From contig NW_019091403.1 of NCBI RefSeq assembly GCF_001949145.1, positions 389,650 through 453,649 of the forward strand: 64,000 nucleotides of DNA, in the 5' to 3' direction. A program made the translations under genes and the position numbers. This stretch comes from Acanthaster planci (lineage: Eukaryota; Echinodermata; Asteroidea; Valvatida; Acanthasteridae). The notes beneath the pieces were generated by a model that was not told the origin of the DNA, made no database searches, and saw only the letters and a list, made by a program, of their open reading frames with translations. This document shows positions 36,701 through 49,593 of the stretch, piece after piece; position 1 is the first letter of the stretch; the number at the start of each line of letters is the position of its first letter.

Positions 36701-39700
36701 AGTTCCTGAACTCTGTCTGTAAGCGAGGTTTCATTTGGAATCACTAGCTGGTATCTGCTCAGTGCAACCTATGTGTGCTCTTCGCATCAGGGACCCTCAG
36801 GGGCAATGGATTGGAAGGGGCTTGTTGAGCTGTTTAGGCAGAGTAGCCCTGAGTGCCTCATAATGGCTCACCAGCCCTCCAGCTCCCTTCCCTCCCTGGA
36901 CTCTCTGCTTTGTCGACATGGCTTTGTTTTTATTAGGTGGGCTGCGCAGCTGAAGTCACAACCACGCGTGCAGATTTCCGGATATTTTCTATTTACCCCG
37001 GATGCAAAAACAGGGCGTGACATTGTCTTTTCCCACCGTGGGCTGTCAGACAGGTTGTCTCCCCGTTTGAGGACTTGTCCTAGAATTCATGCCTACCAAG
37101 GGCTGTGTTGTAACGTCGATATGTGAGCATGAGTTGTAGTTGTGTTGCCCTGTCTGCAGAGAATTGGCGTTTGTTTAGACCCAGGTTGCATTCGTCTCAA
37201 TTTCACATTCAGTTTATGTATAGTTCATGATACTGTAGACGTGCCATTCTTTGTCCAATTTGTACTTGTAATTCTGACCCAGGTTGTTTTTGGTCATGCA
37301 CATGTAATCAAAGTTGTGAGCAAGGTTGTAATTGAACTAAAAATATTGTGCAGTACATAGTGATAGAATTGTGGTCCAGATAAATGTGGTTATCATGTGG
37401 CAGGATGGGGATTTTCTGCTCCGACAAAAAATGAATGATTGTGTCTGACTCATATCTTTTGGGAAATTCTCAACGTAATTCTCAGATGAAACTACATGAA
37501 ATATTGTTTGGAAGTAAAACTTGGTCTTCGTGGCTGACATCCATTCGATGGGCGAATCTCGCTTTCCAAATGTAATTTAGGATCAGCTCTAAAAACAGAT
37601 ATGGTTTCATAATACAAAGATTTTATTAAAATTTGTTGTTGCACCAGAGCAGCTTTATGAGAGTAACAAGAAATTCACTGTCCAGTGTTTTTTGTTCTTC
37701 ATGCAACTCCATTTTTATGCAGAATTTTAAACTTGTCTAACTTACAGAATGAGTGTCCACCCCAAAATACACGCAGAAGGAAGAGTGAAACCAGGACATT
37801 GTTTCAGAGCTGTTGAGCCCCAAAGTCCCATTCATCTGTCATGACACAGGGAGAATTTTTTGTTTATAGAAAAGAAGTTTCAACTGTAATGTGATTCCAC
37901 TTTTTCCTGCATGTTACAACAAATCGTTATTTTTTTTCCATTGTATCAACCTTTTTCAGTGTCATAAACATCATCCATCAATGGCTAACCTTGCAAATTA
38001 AATTTGTCATTAAATATGCTGTGATAAACATGTATAATTTTTTTTGTCGTTTCCAAATTGCAAATGTGTACCAAAGCATGACTTTGTTTCCATTTGATAA
38101 AAAACAATAATAAAGCCATTCATAAACAAGTAACAGAAAAACCCTTTCTTCCAGAAATTTGCCTTAAATTTTCAAGATTAATGCATTTCGTGGCTTTGTT
38201 CAGCTCCGAGCCAGGAAGTAATGATCCATAACAAAGTAATGGGTATTCATTAGTCTAGACCCCCTGACACTGCCTGCAAGTGAGACCATGACATGTGTCA
38301 GAACACCAGTCTTGTCCCTGACCTGGGCACATGTTTTGCAGTGGTGGGGGTTCCTATTACGAAGTGTAACCAGTTTTATCACACAAGCCAAAAGAGAGTT
38401 ACACAAATTTTTCTGTTACTTTAAACCCCTGATCTTGTGTCCCTCCCACCCCTTGAAAAACAAATTCTCTAAGAGACCACCAATGCAAGTCTTGAAACTG
38501 TAAACGTTCTGTTTGGTTGAGCAGCATTTTAGTAGTGCATACATTGTAGGTCCCAGGGTCCAATCCTGTTCTGGTGAAGTCTGTCCACTCTAATGATTTG
38601 TTGGACTTGGATTTGGTGAACCATCTTAGCATTTTATCCTCTAAAGTTCCTAAGGCTTCCAAAATAAGTTGAAGTCCTAGGTCAAATGAAGCACAGAAAG
38701 AAATTTATTTATTTTATTTTATTTTTTATTTCAGTTTAAAAATCTCCAATACAAAAATTTATATTTAGAAATGTTGGTTCAGATTGAAGCAAATTTGCAA
38801 TTTATCCAACTGAGTAACTTTGAAAAGTCATTGACTAATTTAATTTTAGACCCCGGTTTCATGAATCTGAATAACCTTATTTCCTAACATCTGTTTCGTA
38901 GCTCAAAGTCAAGATTGTGTACTTTACTTACAGCCCTCAATGAAAAATGCTACTTTAAACAATATGCCACCTGAGGCATAGTACAAAGGGGTTGAGTGTG
39001 GGTATATGTCATGCTTGGAAACATTGCCAGGATTTGAAACGAGAACAAACAACATCTGAGCGTCAGAACTTGCTGGAAATTGCATTTGAATGTCCCCTAG
39101 GTCCCCCTTAACTGGTTCCCTCATTATCGCGTCTATTAAAGTTGCCTCTGTTGCCACCGCAGAAGAAATCTTAAAGAATTGACTCTGTATGCCATCTGCT
39201 TAATTGAAAATCTCTCACTTTATGTCTGCTATCCCTATCCGGCAGAGCGACCATGGAGGATGACACATTTGTTATCAGGTCATCTTCATGTGACAGCGAG
39301 GGCCGAAAATAAAAATTTGATGAGATGGTGAAATTTGGTGCCGCTTGGCCACCTCCTGAATTTCGAGCCAGGCCATTGCTATAGTATTTTCCCAAGACGC
39401 ATATCGGTGAGCATACTGGAGGCAATTAAACAACAATTTCACCGCCTAATTACCTGCTACTCATGGGGCTTCAGCTTCAAACATGTACATGCAGAATCGT
39501 TCCTGCGGCCTTTCCAAAAGGCTTCACGAGAAGCTTGCAGAGGTTATTTTCCCCCATAAAATTTCCCTCAATAAACAGATATGATTGTAAGTACTGTTGG
39601 GGTAGTGAAAACAGGACCCAGGGGCAGCTCCTGTGAAGCGTAGTTTGCCAATTCAGTGCACACTGTGTTGTTTTTGTAAGCAGATTTTTTTTCTCCACAG

Positions 39701-42700
39701 AATTTACAAAGTGTTGAAGACTGTGAAACCACCCACTTTGCCTGAGTAGATTTAAGTGCATATTGCTGAAACAAGATGTTCCTAATTTGTTTTTCTTTGT
39801 TGATTAAATACAAACATGAAATCTTTCCAGATTTTTTAGGGGTAAATTAACTGTTACCTGGGGTTCATCTCTGAAAATCCTCCTTTAATGTGATGGAAAA
39901 TTTTTGTTGAGAGCTTTGCAAGACTGCATAGAAGGTGGAGTGCCTCTCGCTGCTATTTGGAAGAGGCTCCTTGAAAGTTGAAGACCACAGAATGCACCAT
40001 AGTTGACTCTGGAATGCTCTAGATATGTATGTTCTGCTTGTCCTACCCTCACCATTTCCCAGGGTACCCAGGGGACCTTGTCTGACCGACTAATGCCCAC
40101 GGACATGTTCCAATGTCATAGTAAGCCTCCACCCACCACGCTTTTTAGCTAATTCGCCAACTCCCTAAAACCACTAATTTGCCCTAATTCGTGCCGACGT
40201 TTCTCTGAGCACGCATCTTGGTGCGTAAAAAGCGTTACCCATGGGCTATCATTTTGCTTTTAGACTTGTTGCTTGTCAAGGCTGCTCAGGCACAGGAGAG
40301 AAAAGAGGAAAATTTAAAACTGTATTCGGAGAGAAATTGGCCTTGTACACGTACATTGATTGAACAGGCAAAGCGATTGCGTCATAGAAGTTTGATACTT
40401 GAAAATTTGTGTGGGCATTCTGCGAGTTCGGAGGACTTAAACTTTACGTCGAAGGATATGCCGTCGGAAGTGGATGTCAATACTCAAAAGTACATGCGTA
40501 CTCGTACACATGTTCTTATCTAGATAATCCTTTGGATGCCTGAAGACAGGATGCTAATCTCCTCAGCTGTGTTTTGTCATTGTGTGTCATGCTTCGGAGC
40601 CAGCATTCTTCAAGTAAATAATGCAATCCTGGGTCCTTTGGAGGAATGGTCTGTGATTGCAGTTGGGTGTTGCTTTAAAGTGTGAACCTTTATTTCCTGC
40701 ATAGCACAGTGCTGTCTTGACCTACATATACCTGTATTGTATTTTTTTCTCCCTGCTCTTCCCTTTTTTTGGTCCTCCCTCCGTAAATAATTTGAAGACA
40801 GGGGCATGTTCATGCTTGGAGTGTTGCGAACGTGCGATTTATTACCGGCCAATAGATTGGTGCTGTGTGGTGCGGTAAGCTGGAGGGAAATGCGTTAGTC
40901 GTAAATACCCCCTGTCACTTCCGATACGCATCCGTGAAATGGTGAAATTGAGCAATCGATGCTGGCACACGCGACATGCATCTAAAAAAAGAGGGGGGGG
41001 GAGTTAGCTGGAAATCAGGTTTGCATGGAGATTTTTATAGGTGAATACATTCGGGGCTTGCTCTTTTGCGTCGTGGGTCGGGGAGTGAGTTTGTGTGCTG
41101 TAGGTGTTTAGAGGCCGGAGTTGGCTGTAGTTGGGTGGAAGGACGGGACGATGAGAAGAAAGGGAGGGTGCAGCGGAGATGACTCAAGACACGAGCTTTA
41201 AAAAGTGGCTCGTCTTCAGGAGTTTTAAAATTCATTGGTACATGTTCATTGATACATGCAGTTGCCTTGAGGCAAGACATTTCTTGATGGATAAGATGAC
41301 CATGGAAAAATGATTGAAACGTTGATTTATCTCTTAAGGAGTCTTCTCCCTACATACCTCAGAGACGGATTATTCTTGGGAATCTTTTTCTGTCCAACAC
41401 CGTCCATCCGTTTTGTGTGAAGTTTACACCCAAAGACAGCTGTGCCAATTTTCCAGTTGACTGTTACCGATGCAGCATACCTGTACAGCAGCATGTGCTG
41501 TCTATGAACATGTACACTGAAATGCATGCAACCAATTCGGAATCTGTAACTTTGGATTTTCCAGAGGTCTCCTGGGACCGCAGGTTCTTGTTAAACTTTT
41601 CCTTTGGATGGGGTTTACTTTCCATTTACAAAATCATTGCAGATGCAAACAAAATGGATTTTATTCATGAATGTATGAAAAAAGAATCAGGCGTTTGTAA
41701 AGACGGACAGTGCGGTGAAAGGTTTATCTTTACTGTCATTCTCTTGAGCTCTTGGGAGAGGAATAACTTGCTGAGGGTTGGAAGCAGGAATTACCATGGA
41801 AGTCTCGGTTTATAATGTTGGAGTTGAAAAGTTATTTGCGTGCATGTGAGCTTGATCTGCTGCGATCGTGGGGTTTTGTCCCGAGTAAGTGGTTTGGATT
41901 CTTGTTGGAGAGTAAAATGTTGAATTATTCATGGGCAAGCGGGCAGGTTGGGGGTTGTCAGTACAATTTGAAAATAACAGGCTGGAAATTTATTTCTTGT
42001 GGCTTTTCTTAGTGATCTTGTCAAATACCAGAGTGGACCACGATAAATATTAAAACTGTCTTTTGCTCCACACCGTATTTGCCATGTATGCATGGAAATG
42101 TACTTTAAGTTTTTCATCATTCAGAAACTTAAGTTTTGGTGTGTTGCTGAAGACAAAAGTTCATGCAGCTAAATCACCAGGGCGGGCCTTGACTGCAGTA
42201 AGGGGTAATTTGTTTTGTTAGGCAAATTATTAAAGAACTGAGTTATGGGGACATTTCTCTGCCCTCACTACATATTCAGTCCTCACAAAATTGGTAAAAT
42301 GTCGTTTGTTTGTCGCCAGATCATCTGTTGGCCTGATCATAAACTGAAAAAAAAAAGAAAAAAATTTAAAAATAACAGATGCATAGATCATTTGTGTCTG
42401 AATTTCTGGTATTATTTTCTTCAGTTCATCAATGCAGTCAAACTAACATTTGCAGGTTTTGGCATCCTTTATTACCCCGGCAGCCTTGAATCACTCAAGC
42501 TTAACGAGTCGCGAGGTATCACAAAAAGAAAATAAGACTTCAAACCCTTGTGCACGTATTCCTGGTTGTTAGGCTGCCCACATAGAGTTCTTGCATGTCT
42601 GTGAATGTCGCTCTACATCAGGACTGGCGTAATTAAGTGATTCGGACAACTGATGCAACACTTTGCTCTTTGCATCGTATTCCCTCCGTGACCTTGACCC

Positions 42701-43607
42701 ATCGTCGAGGCAAACATCTACCGTACCTCCCACAGTACCTCCCCGAGAAAGAGATGTTCATTTTTATCTGATTTGGACTCGTCTCTGTCCTGAACCCTCA
42801 GTCCAGAATCTGAGCGGGAAGGCAAATAACTGTCAGGTTTGTCACGCCTCTGACAAGAGCTGAGAGAGAAAAAATTACATGTACCTCAAACCTGGCATGT
42901 CCTTGACACAACCAAAGGTGGAAATCATATGCTGTCATTTGATTTGTGCTGGAAACATTTGAAGGCTGTCTGGAGCGACTGCGTAAAGGTGTTGACTGTG
43001 ATGTTGTGTCAATTTGTCATGTTGTCGTCTCTTAATACTGATGCTGGTGCCTCTGTATATTTTGTAACTGTTTATCTGCAGCCTTTTTTTCTTCATTTGC
43101 AAATGTACCGGTAATTTCTCTTTCCACTAATGAGCAAGTCCAATCCTAGACTTGTGGTCGATTAATGGTCTGTGTGAAATATGGGTAAATAAAATCTCGT
43201 CATTTAAAAGAAGAGGCTTCTACAGCCCGAGTAGGCCTACACTTTTGTTAACTTGTGAAAAGGTCAACCGGTAATCATCCTTTTCGTACGTATGCTTTCG
43301 GAGGAGTGTTAGAGAAAAGAGTAGGTTTTTTCACTCTGTAAAATGTGATAGTGAAAGACCGTACTGCCACATTGCTACTGGGGGCGTGTTTTTGTGACCT
43401 TGTGTTGTCAAAGAAATAACGACGTTGGTTGTGAATTCTGCGGTTCTTATTTTGACCAATCCTTATTTATGGCTCTGACCTAGGGGAACACCAATTTTGT
43501 GCCACTGAATCTGTCTGGAATTTCCTTAAAAAGAAAATGAGGAAAAGTGAAAAAAGGTAAAAATACTATGATTAATTACAGATATCCTAATCAGGAACTT
43601 GTTTCAG

Positions 43608-43675
43608 GTGGCCCGCAAGAAGGCTGAACAAGAATCGGTTCGTCATCCACAGGCAGCAGATGACATTGTTGTCAT
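43608..43675 (+). CDS. Probable further exon of the SAM-domain gene
   Basis: The acceptor is CTTGTTTCAG (AG at 43606-43607), phase 0, which matches the phase-0 donor of the SAM exon. The translation begins VARKKAEQESVRHPQAADD and continues IVV, a charged, helix-like sequence. It reads naturally after the RRMFRSLK end of the SAM exon. The 3' end is uncertain: the reading frame runs straight into the minisatellite. The nearest donor-like site is AT|GTGTAA at 43675/43676 (phase 2). Copies of CAG|GTGTAA or CAG|GTGTTA further right are alternatives. An intervening missing exon is possible. Confidence 0.55.
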
Positions 43676-44030
43676 GTGTAATTTTCACTCAATCTCTGGC
43701 AAGTTTCTACATTGTTGTCAGGTGTTATTTTCACTCAATCTCTCGCAAGTTTCTACGCTGTTGTCAGGTGTTATTTTCACTCAATCTTCGGCAAGTTTTT
43801 ACATTGTTGTCAGGTGTAATTTTCACTCAATCACTGGCAAGTTTCTACATTGTTGTCAGGTGTAATTTTCACTCAATCTTCGGCAAGTTTCTACACTGTT
43901 GTCAGGTGTAATTTTCACTCAATCTTCGGCAAGTTTCTACATTGTTGTCAGGTGTAATTTTCACTCAATCTCCGACAAGTTTCTACATTGTCAGGTGTAA
44001 TTTTCACTCAATCTTTGGCAAGTTTCTAAC
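43665..44030 (+). repeat. Minisatellite, 46 bp unit, about 8 copies
   Basis: The unit runs ATTGTTGTCAGGTGTAATTT then TCACTCAATCTTCGGCAAGT then TTCTAC. Copies start near 43665, 43711, 43757, 43803, 43849, 43895 and 43941, with a last copy shortened by 3 bases near 43987. Copies differ at a few positions (CTCTGG, TTCGG, CACTGG, TCCGAC). The unit length is not a multiple of three, so frames rotate; the open frames across it are artefacts. The array begins inside the last bases of the exon at 43608. Confidence 0.95.
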
Positions 44031-44237
44031 AGCTGCTGCTCTTCTCAAATTTTAGAAGAAGATTCTTGGTTCGCTGTTATGTAACAACAAATCAGAGGAT
44101 ACAATGATTCACTTGTTTTGGAGGCCAAAAAAGTCTGCTTTTCCGCCATTTCAAATTGGCGTTGAACCAACTACACATACGTAGTGCAACCTTTGATTCT
44201 TGTCTGGTCAGAACAATGACGTCACCCAGGCACAACC

Positions 44238-44477
44238 AAAGATTGTATAGTGCCGCGCAGTGGTTTAAGATAGATAACTTCACCATGAATATGCCTAAAA
44301 CGTTGTTATCTCATGGGTGCCATTTGGGTGTGAATACGCTATGTTAACGAAAGAGGCGCAGGCGCCGCGACAGGCACGCACACTTGGAGGCTTGCGCCTA
44401 TTCATTAACATTCATACTCAAATGGCGCCCATGGTGATAACACCTTTTTGGCCGAGTTCTCCATCGATACAATCTTT
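44238..44477. repeat. Foldback element with long imperfect inverted arms
   Basis: Left arm core 44293-44362 pairs with right arm core 44391-44453. Matching blocks include GTTATC..CATGGG.GCCATTTG and GAGGCGCAGGC/GCTTGCGCCT near the centre. Outer blocks AAAGATTGTAT (44238) and ATACAATCTTT (44467) pair again after a size difference. No coding capacity is seen, so it is a MITE-like or foldback repeat. Confidence 0.75.
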
Positions 44478-45510
44478 GGGCACAACTGCAAATCGCAAAA
44501 ATAATCAACCAGTGATCAAGCAGAAACATGCTTCTGGTCATGTTTACAAAAACCTTCTGCGTCCAGTTCCACAGGTAGGTTTGAATTTAGACTTGTGTGC
44601 CCTACTTGCTCATGCATGTACAATGGAGGCTGCCATTATCACGTCAGTTGTTGGCGCTGCTGTCTTTAATGCCTCTGGTACTTTCCTTGAAACAGATTGC
44701 CTTTCCTAATCTGTTATCCGTAAAATTATCTGGGGGAGATAATCTGTGTGGTTTTCGTGCGCATGCATATTTACAAGTGCCTTTCTTTAATGGGATATAT
44801 ATGCGAGTATCGTGTCCAGAGATGTGTATAGGCTTACGAGTCGTATGTGCGCTTGTGTATCATGTCAGTTTCCAAGTGCCCCGTGGCATGGATTTTCGGC
44901 CGGCATTCGTGCAGAGCCACGTTTTAGGATTGGGCCGGGAAGATGGCGTGAAATCAATAGCTTCGGTTGGTAATTAAAGCCCAGTAGCAACATTACGGTG
45001 GTGGTTCTCATTGACTTGTGTCACTGGATCGCACAGCGGGCCCCGTTGTATTATTTCAAAAACCTGGATATTGCATGTATATGCACTTAACAAAACATCA
45101 ACCAGAGTTCAGAATAATCTGATTTACAGATGTGTGTGGGCTTCTAAAATGTGACATGTAGACTGCAGACTTCCTGCTCTCAGGACACAAGGAAATCCTC
45201 GAAATGTTGATAAAAATCTTATCAAGGGAAAAGCTGGGGGAACTTCCCTGATTTTGTCGCATTCCTGAGGGTCAGACTATAGATCCAGATTGGATTAAGT
45301 TGTCCAGGTGCAGAAAATATCTAAGGTAAATCTTGTGTTTGAGTTAAGTAAGCAACTTCTGTTTCTGATCCTGATTTGTGGAATTGTTGGATATGGTGCA
45401 TTTCGGTGTGGGCTGTGTATCTCAATCGCCTTCCAACTTCTGGCCAGTCAAAAACGACCTTCAAGTTTCAAATCGTTTACAGACATGTGTATGATGTGTC
45501 TGTTTCCATA

Positions 45511-45546
45511 ATGGAGGTCTTGAAGAGATTAACTGGAAAAGAGACG
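45511..45546 (+). CDS. Candidate short alternative first exon (MEVLKRLTGKET)
   Basis: ATG 45511 opens twelve codons ending at a GTAAAC donor (45547), phase 0. It lies 3.9 kb upstream of the 49405 acceptor, which is also phase 0. No promoter motif is seen and chance occurrence is likely enough to keep confidence low. Confidence 0.15.
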
Positions 45547-48500
45547 GTAAACTGCCAGCTTCTTTCAACTGAATCCAAGAGAGTCGGCAAGGCCTGACGA
45601 CAGCCGCTGGAGCGGAACAAATCATTACATTTACAAGTGCTGTGACCCTTTGCACCACTGCAAACCTGTACTTGTTACATGCTCAGCGGACTACAGTAAC
45701 TTCATTTCTCCCTTGTTGCTCATATATAGTGCATGCACACCGTACAGCCCCCCTTCAATAAGCACCAACATCTGCAAGTCATGAGCTTCAAGAACCTGGC
45801 GATGAAAATTGGACAAGAAAAATTGCTTCAGTATTTATTGATGGATCGGATGTTTCCCTGCACTTTTTTTGAGGGGGAGGGGGGTTCGATGGGTGGGTGA
45901 CTTCTCCAAGGTCACATAAAAGGTCTTAAGATGACAGACATTTGTCAAGTGCATTGTGGGATATGATGCTACGCATTCATGTTGAAAGGGCTGTGAGTTG
46001 GCGTACTTGAACTGGAGCTAAGGCTGTTTTCCATTACTCAACATCAGCTCTGTCTCAGGCTTCAACTGTTTTTTTTAAAACCGACTTTGAAGCTGTAAGC
46101 ACAGTAATCAGTCTAATAGTACCACAAAACATCAAATAAGATGCAAGAAAGCCAAAAATTACAGTAATCCAATGTAATTTAAACACTTCAGGCCCACAAT
46201 CGGGAATTGGTTTTGGGAACGAAGCCTGAGACAGAGACGAAGTTGAGTATTGGGTTTCTTTTACAGCACTGTGGGATTGATAGGAATTGCTGAAAAGTGT
46301 GATCACATTTTGCTTCCACCCACTAACGAGCAAATGTGCCGCATGATAAATTACTTGCATTTTATATGATTGTCTTAATGGGTAACATCTTTCCCTGTCT
46401 GACATTTTAATCTGTTAGATACAGCCCCCCGAGAAATATTACAAGGGCCATAATATTTTTTATAATGAAATACAGTAGTCTCCTCACCCCAAAGCATCCC
46501 CAGTCAGCCAAGCTAGAAATTCTTCACGTTTCACTAGCAAATGTGTTATTAATCCTGGAATCTAAAACCAAGTACGTTTTTATCCCATTTTCTTTTTCAC
46601 TAAAAGCTTCTTTTTTTTTCTGGAGAAACGTTCACTCTCCGGCAGTGTTGGCTACCCATGAAAAAATGTCACAAAGTTTGTCCTGTCTTTACATTGGCTT
46701 TCTGAGTTCCACCAAACCGTACTTACTAGTATTTTGTGGGCCGCCAAATAGATTCACCAAAACTGTCACCAAGCCATGCTCTAAACTTCCATTGTTCTCC
46801 TTACTATCTACATGTAAGTTAACCCCTATAGTCCACAAATCTGTACGGACACAGTGTATATGTGATGGGGTGCTACATGTACTTTATGACAGCCAGGTCT
46901 TACATGTTAAAAATCACATATTAGGTTGTACACTAGTAGTTGAAGACTCTTAGTGTACATGTATGTATGGGACGTGATTGCCTTTGTCAGGCTGTAACAT
47001 CAAGAGTTCATTGCGAACTCCGAATCAGGCGAGCTGCCCAGGGAAGATCAAGCATGTAAACAGTGCTTTTGAGATCAAACTTCAGAGAAATCTATGTGGC
47101 CTACACGTTCTTCCGGCATATCTATTCTATGTAAAATTACCACCTACAGAGTCCCTTGCATGCGGAACCACCTCATTTTTTTTTTATTTTGTGGGAAAAT
47201 AAAAATTGATTGGTTTGAAAATAATGCCCACGTTGAACTGCCAATTCTGTAGATCCACCAGTCCTTGAGGACACATCTCTTCTATCAATATTAAAATGAA
47301 AAAAAAAAATTAGCCTCAAAGTGGCATGGAAGAGGATTTCGGAAAAGTGCATATCTAGTACTTGTATGTACTAGACAAGACGGAAGAGCATCTTGTATAT
47401 CAAGTGAAATCCTGGACTCGCCACATTATCATACAAATGGAATATCGTTCAGACTTTTCTGCCACTAGGGGACTTGCAAGCTTGCCCGGATAACAGTCTG
47501 ATTTTTTTCCCCTGCTTTGCGGATCAGCATCTGATCCAGCATCAAATTCCCCCGACTGAGAATACTGCCACTCCTGGTCTGGAAATTTCTTACCTTGATC
47601 GAGATGAAAATTGCTGGCAATTATAACTTTTCAGGGATATTTCTTCGCCTCAAGAAAAACTACTAGAGAGAAGTCTTGTAAAGTTTGAAACATCTGAAAT
47701 GCGGACTGAAGTCCACATCCCACTTGCAATTTCTCATTTGCATGTGTATACATGTACATTGATGAATTTTTTTGTCGATTTCTGTCAATCAATTAGTGTC
47801 TGTGATCAATGAGCCCTTGGAACACGCATGGCACAACTCTGGCAGCACCTGGGATGTTTGGCAGATCGCTTTCAGTGCCGTCTTGGGTGTTGTTGCTGCT
47901 CGATGGTGTCTGCTGATAAAATGCTTGCCCGCTGGCTGTTTGCACAGATCCATAGATGACACAGTTGCATGACCGTGTACCGATACGTATGGCAAAACGC
48001 GCACATGGGTCGTGTCTTTTTAAGACACAGCTTTTTTTCTTCCCTTGTAAGTGGATGTATCTGGAGTGCCTGTATTGATTACATCAGTAAGAAAACAACA
48101 GAAATTTGCCATTGACCAAGTTAATCTCTGAAATTTGATCAGAAGGGAAGACGAGTCAGTAATGGAAGCTGCTGGAGTTGGTCTGTGTTTACAGTTTGAA
48201 ATCTTCAAGTCGAAAGCGGGAACTTGTTTTCACTCTGAACTTGGTGCCATTTTTTTTTTATTGAGCTGCTGATTGCATGAATTTGATTAGTAAAAACTGG
48301 TTACCAGTCAGAATGGGATGCAGTGCGTATCACTGGCAACTGGTTCCCATTTCTTGTCAGCATTTGCAGGTTGTAGGGAGTCTGCAAGAAAGTTACACTG
48401 CAGACTACCAGTAGGAAATGCAACCTACTGTATTTTCAGGATGAATTTCTCGAGGTAGGCCTGCACGTGTGGCATAAAATCTGTTGGTGTATTGATCAAA

Positions 48501-49404
48501 TTACCCATTCAAGTCTTTCTGTGAAACCTTTCCTGCTTTGCAGAGAATACCCAACATTGCACAACAGAAGAAAAAAAGGGAATTTCACATCTGTGGTTGG
48601 ATATGAATAATATGAAACAAAACAAATATCAAATGAGGGGTTTACTCAACAAAACCTGAGCATGTCGTGCTGAATGATTGTTCCTGGTTTTGACTCGTAT
48701 TTCAAACCAAAGCAAAAAATCCACTGACCTGACAGAAACAGGAAGTTTGGGAACCGTGTTGTAGGGAACTGCCACCGACCAATGGTTGCTCAGGAACTCT
48801 GCGTGTATGTCACATGATCACTTCTGCTTTTCCAAGCCACAGGTGTCGGATCCAAGACTCAGCAAAAAAACAGTTAAATGCTCATCAAAGTTATGGCATA
48901 GTTGGCTTCCTCTGCAGTTAGTTGTGGTAGTGTGTGAACGTGACATGTTTTGGGAATTGTGTTTGACGGTTCTTTGTCATTGTTGTTGAATGTCATTTTT
49001 GTGGCTTTTAGAGCAAACTTGCAAGAGTGTTAACCAGTGCATTATGGTATTTGTATACCACCTGCGAGTCTGCAGTAACTTCTGGCAAGTTACGAGTGGT
49101 CAGTGGTGTTGCAATTTTTCCTGCAGAGTACTTCTGGACTCCACCTGTGAAGTTTTCTGCTAGTGTTGTCTTCTTGTAGTGATTTGTACCAAAGAACGTT
49201 CAGTACTCTTTGAAAGACAAGTGGACTGGTTGCTGGAAGTGGACTTCTTGATTAAAACTTTTGCTAGAAACATATGTTAACTTGGCGTTATCAGAGGAGT
49301 GGAGTTAACTTGAAAAACTGCACTTGTTTGACTTACTCCTCATTTCCGAAAACTCTTTACAAGTGCAATCCGCCCACAACTGACCGGTAATAGCCTATCG
49401 TCAG

Positions 49405-49593
49405 GGTCTTGTAGTCATCATCGTCACAATGACCTCCAAAGATTTCAAGACCAGGTTTGCCAGTTTGAGGCGACGCCCGACGACCCAGCTCTCCAGCCAG
49501 AGAAGGGTCTCCATTACCCTGGTGGGGCCCATCTGCCGCGAGGATAAGCCCTTTTATGCTGGAGAACTTGTAGACTTGCTGCCAGAGACGCAG
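49405..49593 (+). CDS. Probable exon downstream in, or alternative start of, the SAM-domain gene
   Basis: GC-rich open sequence ends at a good donor CAG|GTAGGG (49593/49594), phase 0. It encodes MTSKDFKTRFASLRRRPTTQ and then LSSQRRVSITLVGP, ending in ELVDLLPETQ. Basic and Ser/Thr-rich character and biased codon use mark it as coding. The 5' boundary is ambiguous. An acceptor TCAG at 49401-49404 is in phase 0 but has a poor pyrimidine tract. Alternatively ATG 49429 starts an isoform, or acceptors at 49414, 49441 or 49449 are used. I do not recognise a domain. Strand, phase and position fit the same gene as the SAM exon, but a separate gene is not excluded. Confidence 0.55.

Larger units (their letters stand above)
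18530..43607 (+). other. Large intron(s) of the SAM-domain gene
   Basis: About 25 kb separates the SAM exon from the next convincing exon. It contains a hairpin at 18947, a 20 bp tandem repeat at 21588, TACATG repeats, a SINE at 30839 and many chance open frames. Weak exon-like pieces at 23264, 24057 and 26872 are listed separately. Stretches around 29740-29960 and 36000-36100 look less AT-biased and less repetitive than their flanks; they could be conserved non-coding elements, which cannot be tested without another genome. Confidence 0.45.

Noticed and set aside
36773-37126. 117-codon open frame with a moderately GC-rich start
   Set aside because: No acceptor or donor in register, no conserved motif, and the frame decays into random composition.
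43599-43911. Open frames of 83-88 codons across the minisatellite
   Set aside because: The 46 bp unit rotates through all frames and happens to lack stops; repeated HCCQV/STLLSGVIF blocks are repeat artefacts, apart from the first 22 codons kept as exon.
46465-46953. 162-codon open frame on + strand
   Set aside because: Ser/Leu/Phe-rich sequence typical of AT-rich chance frames; no acceptor or donor at its ends.
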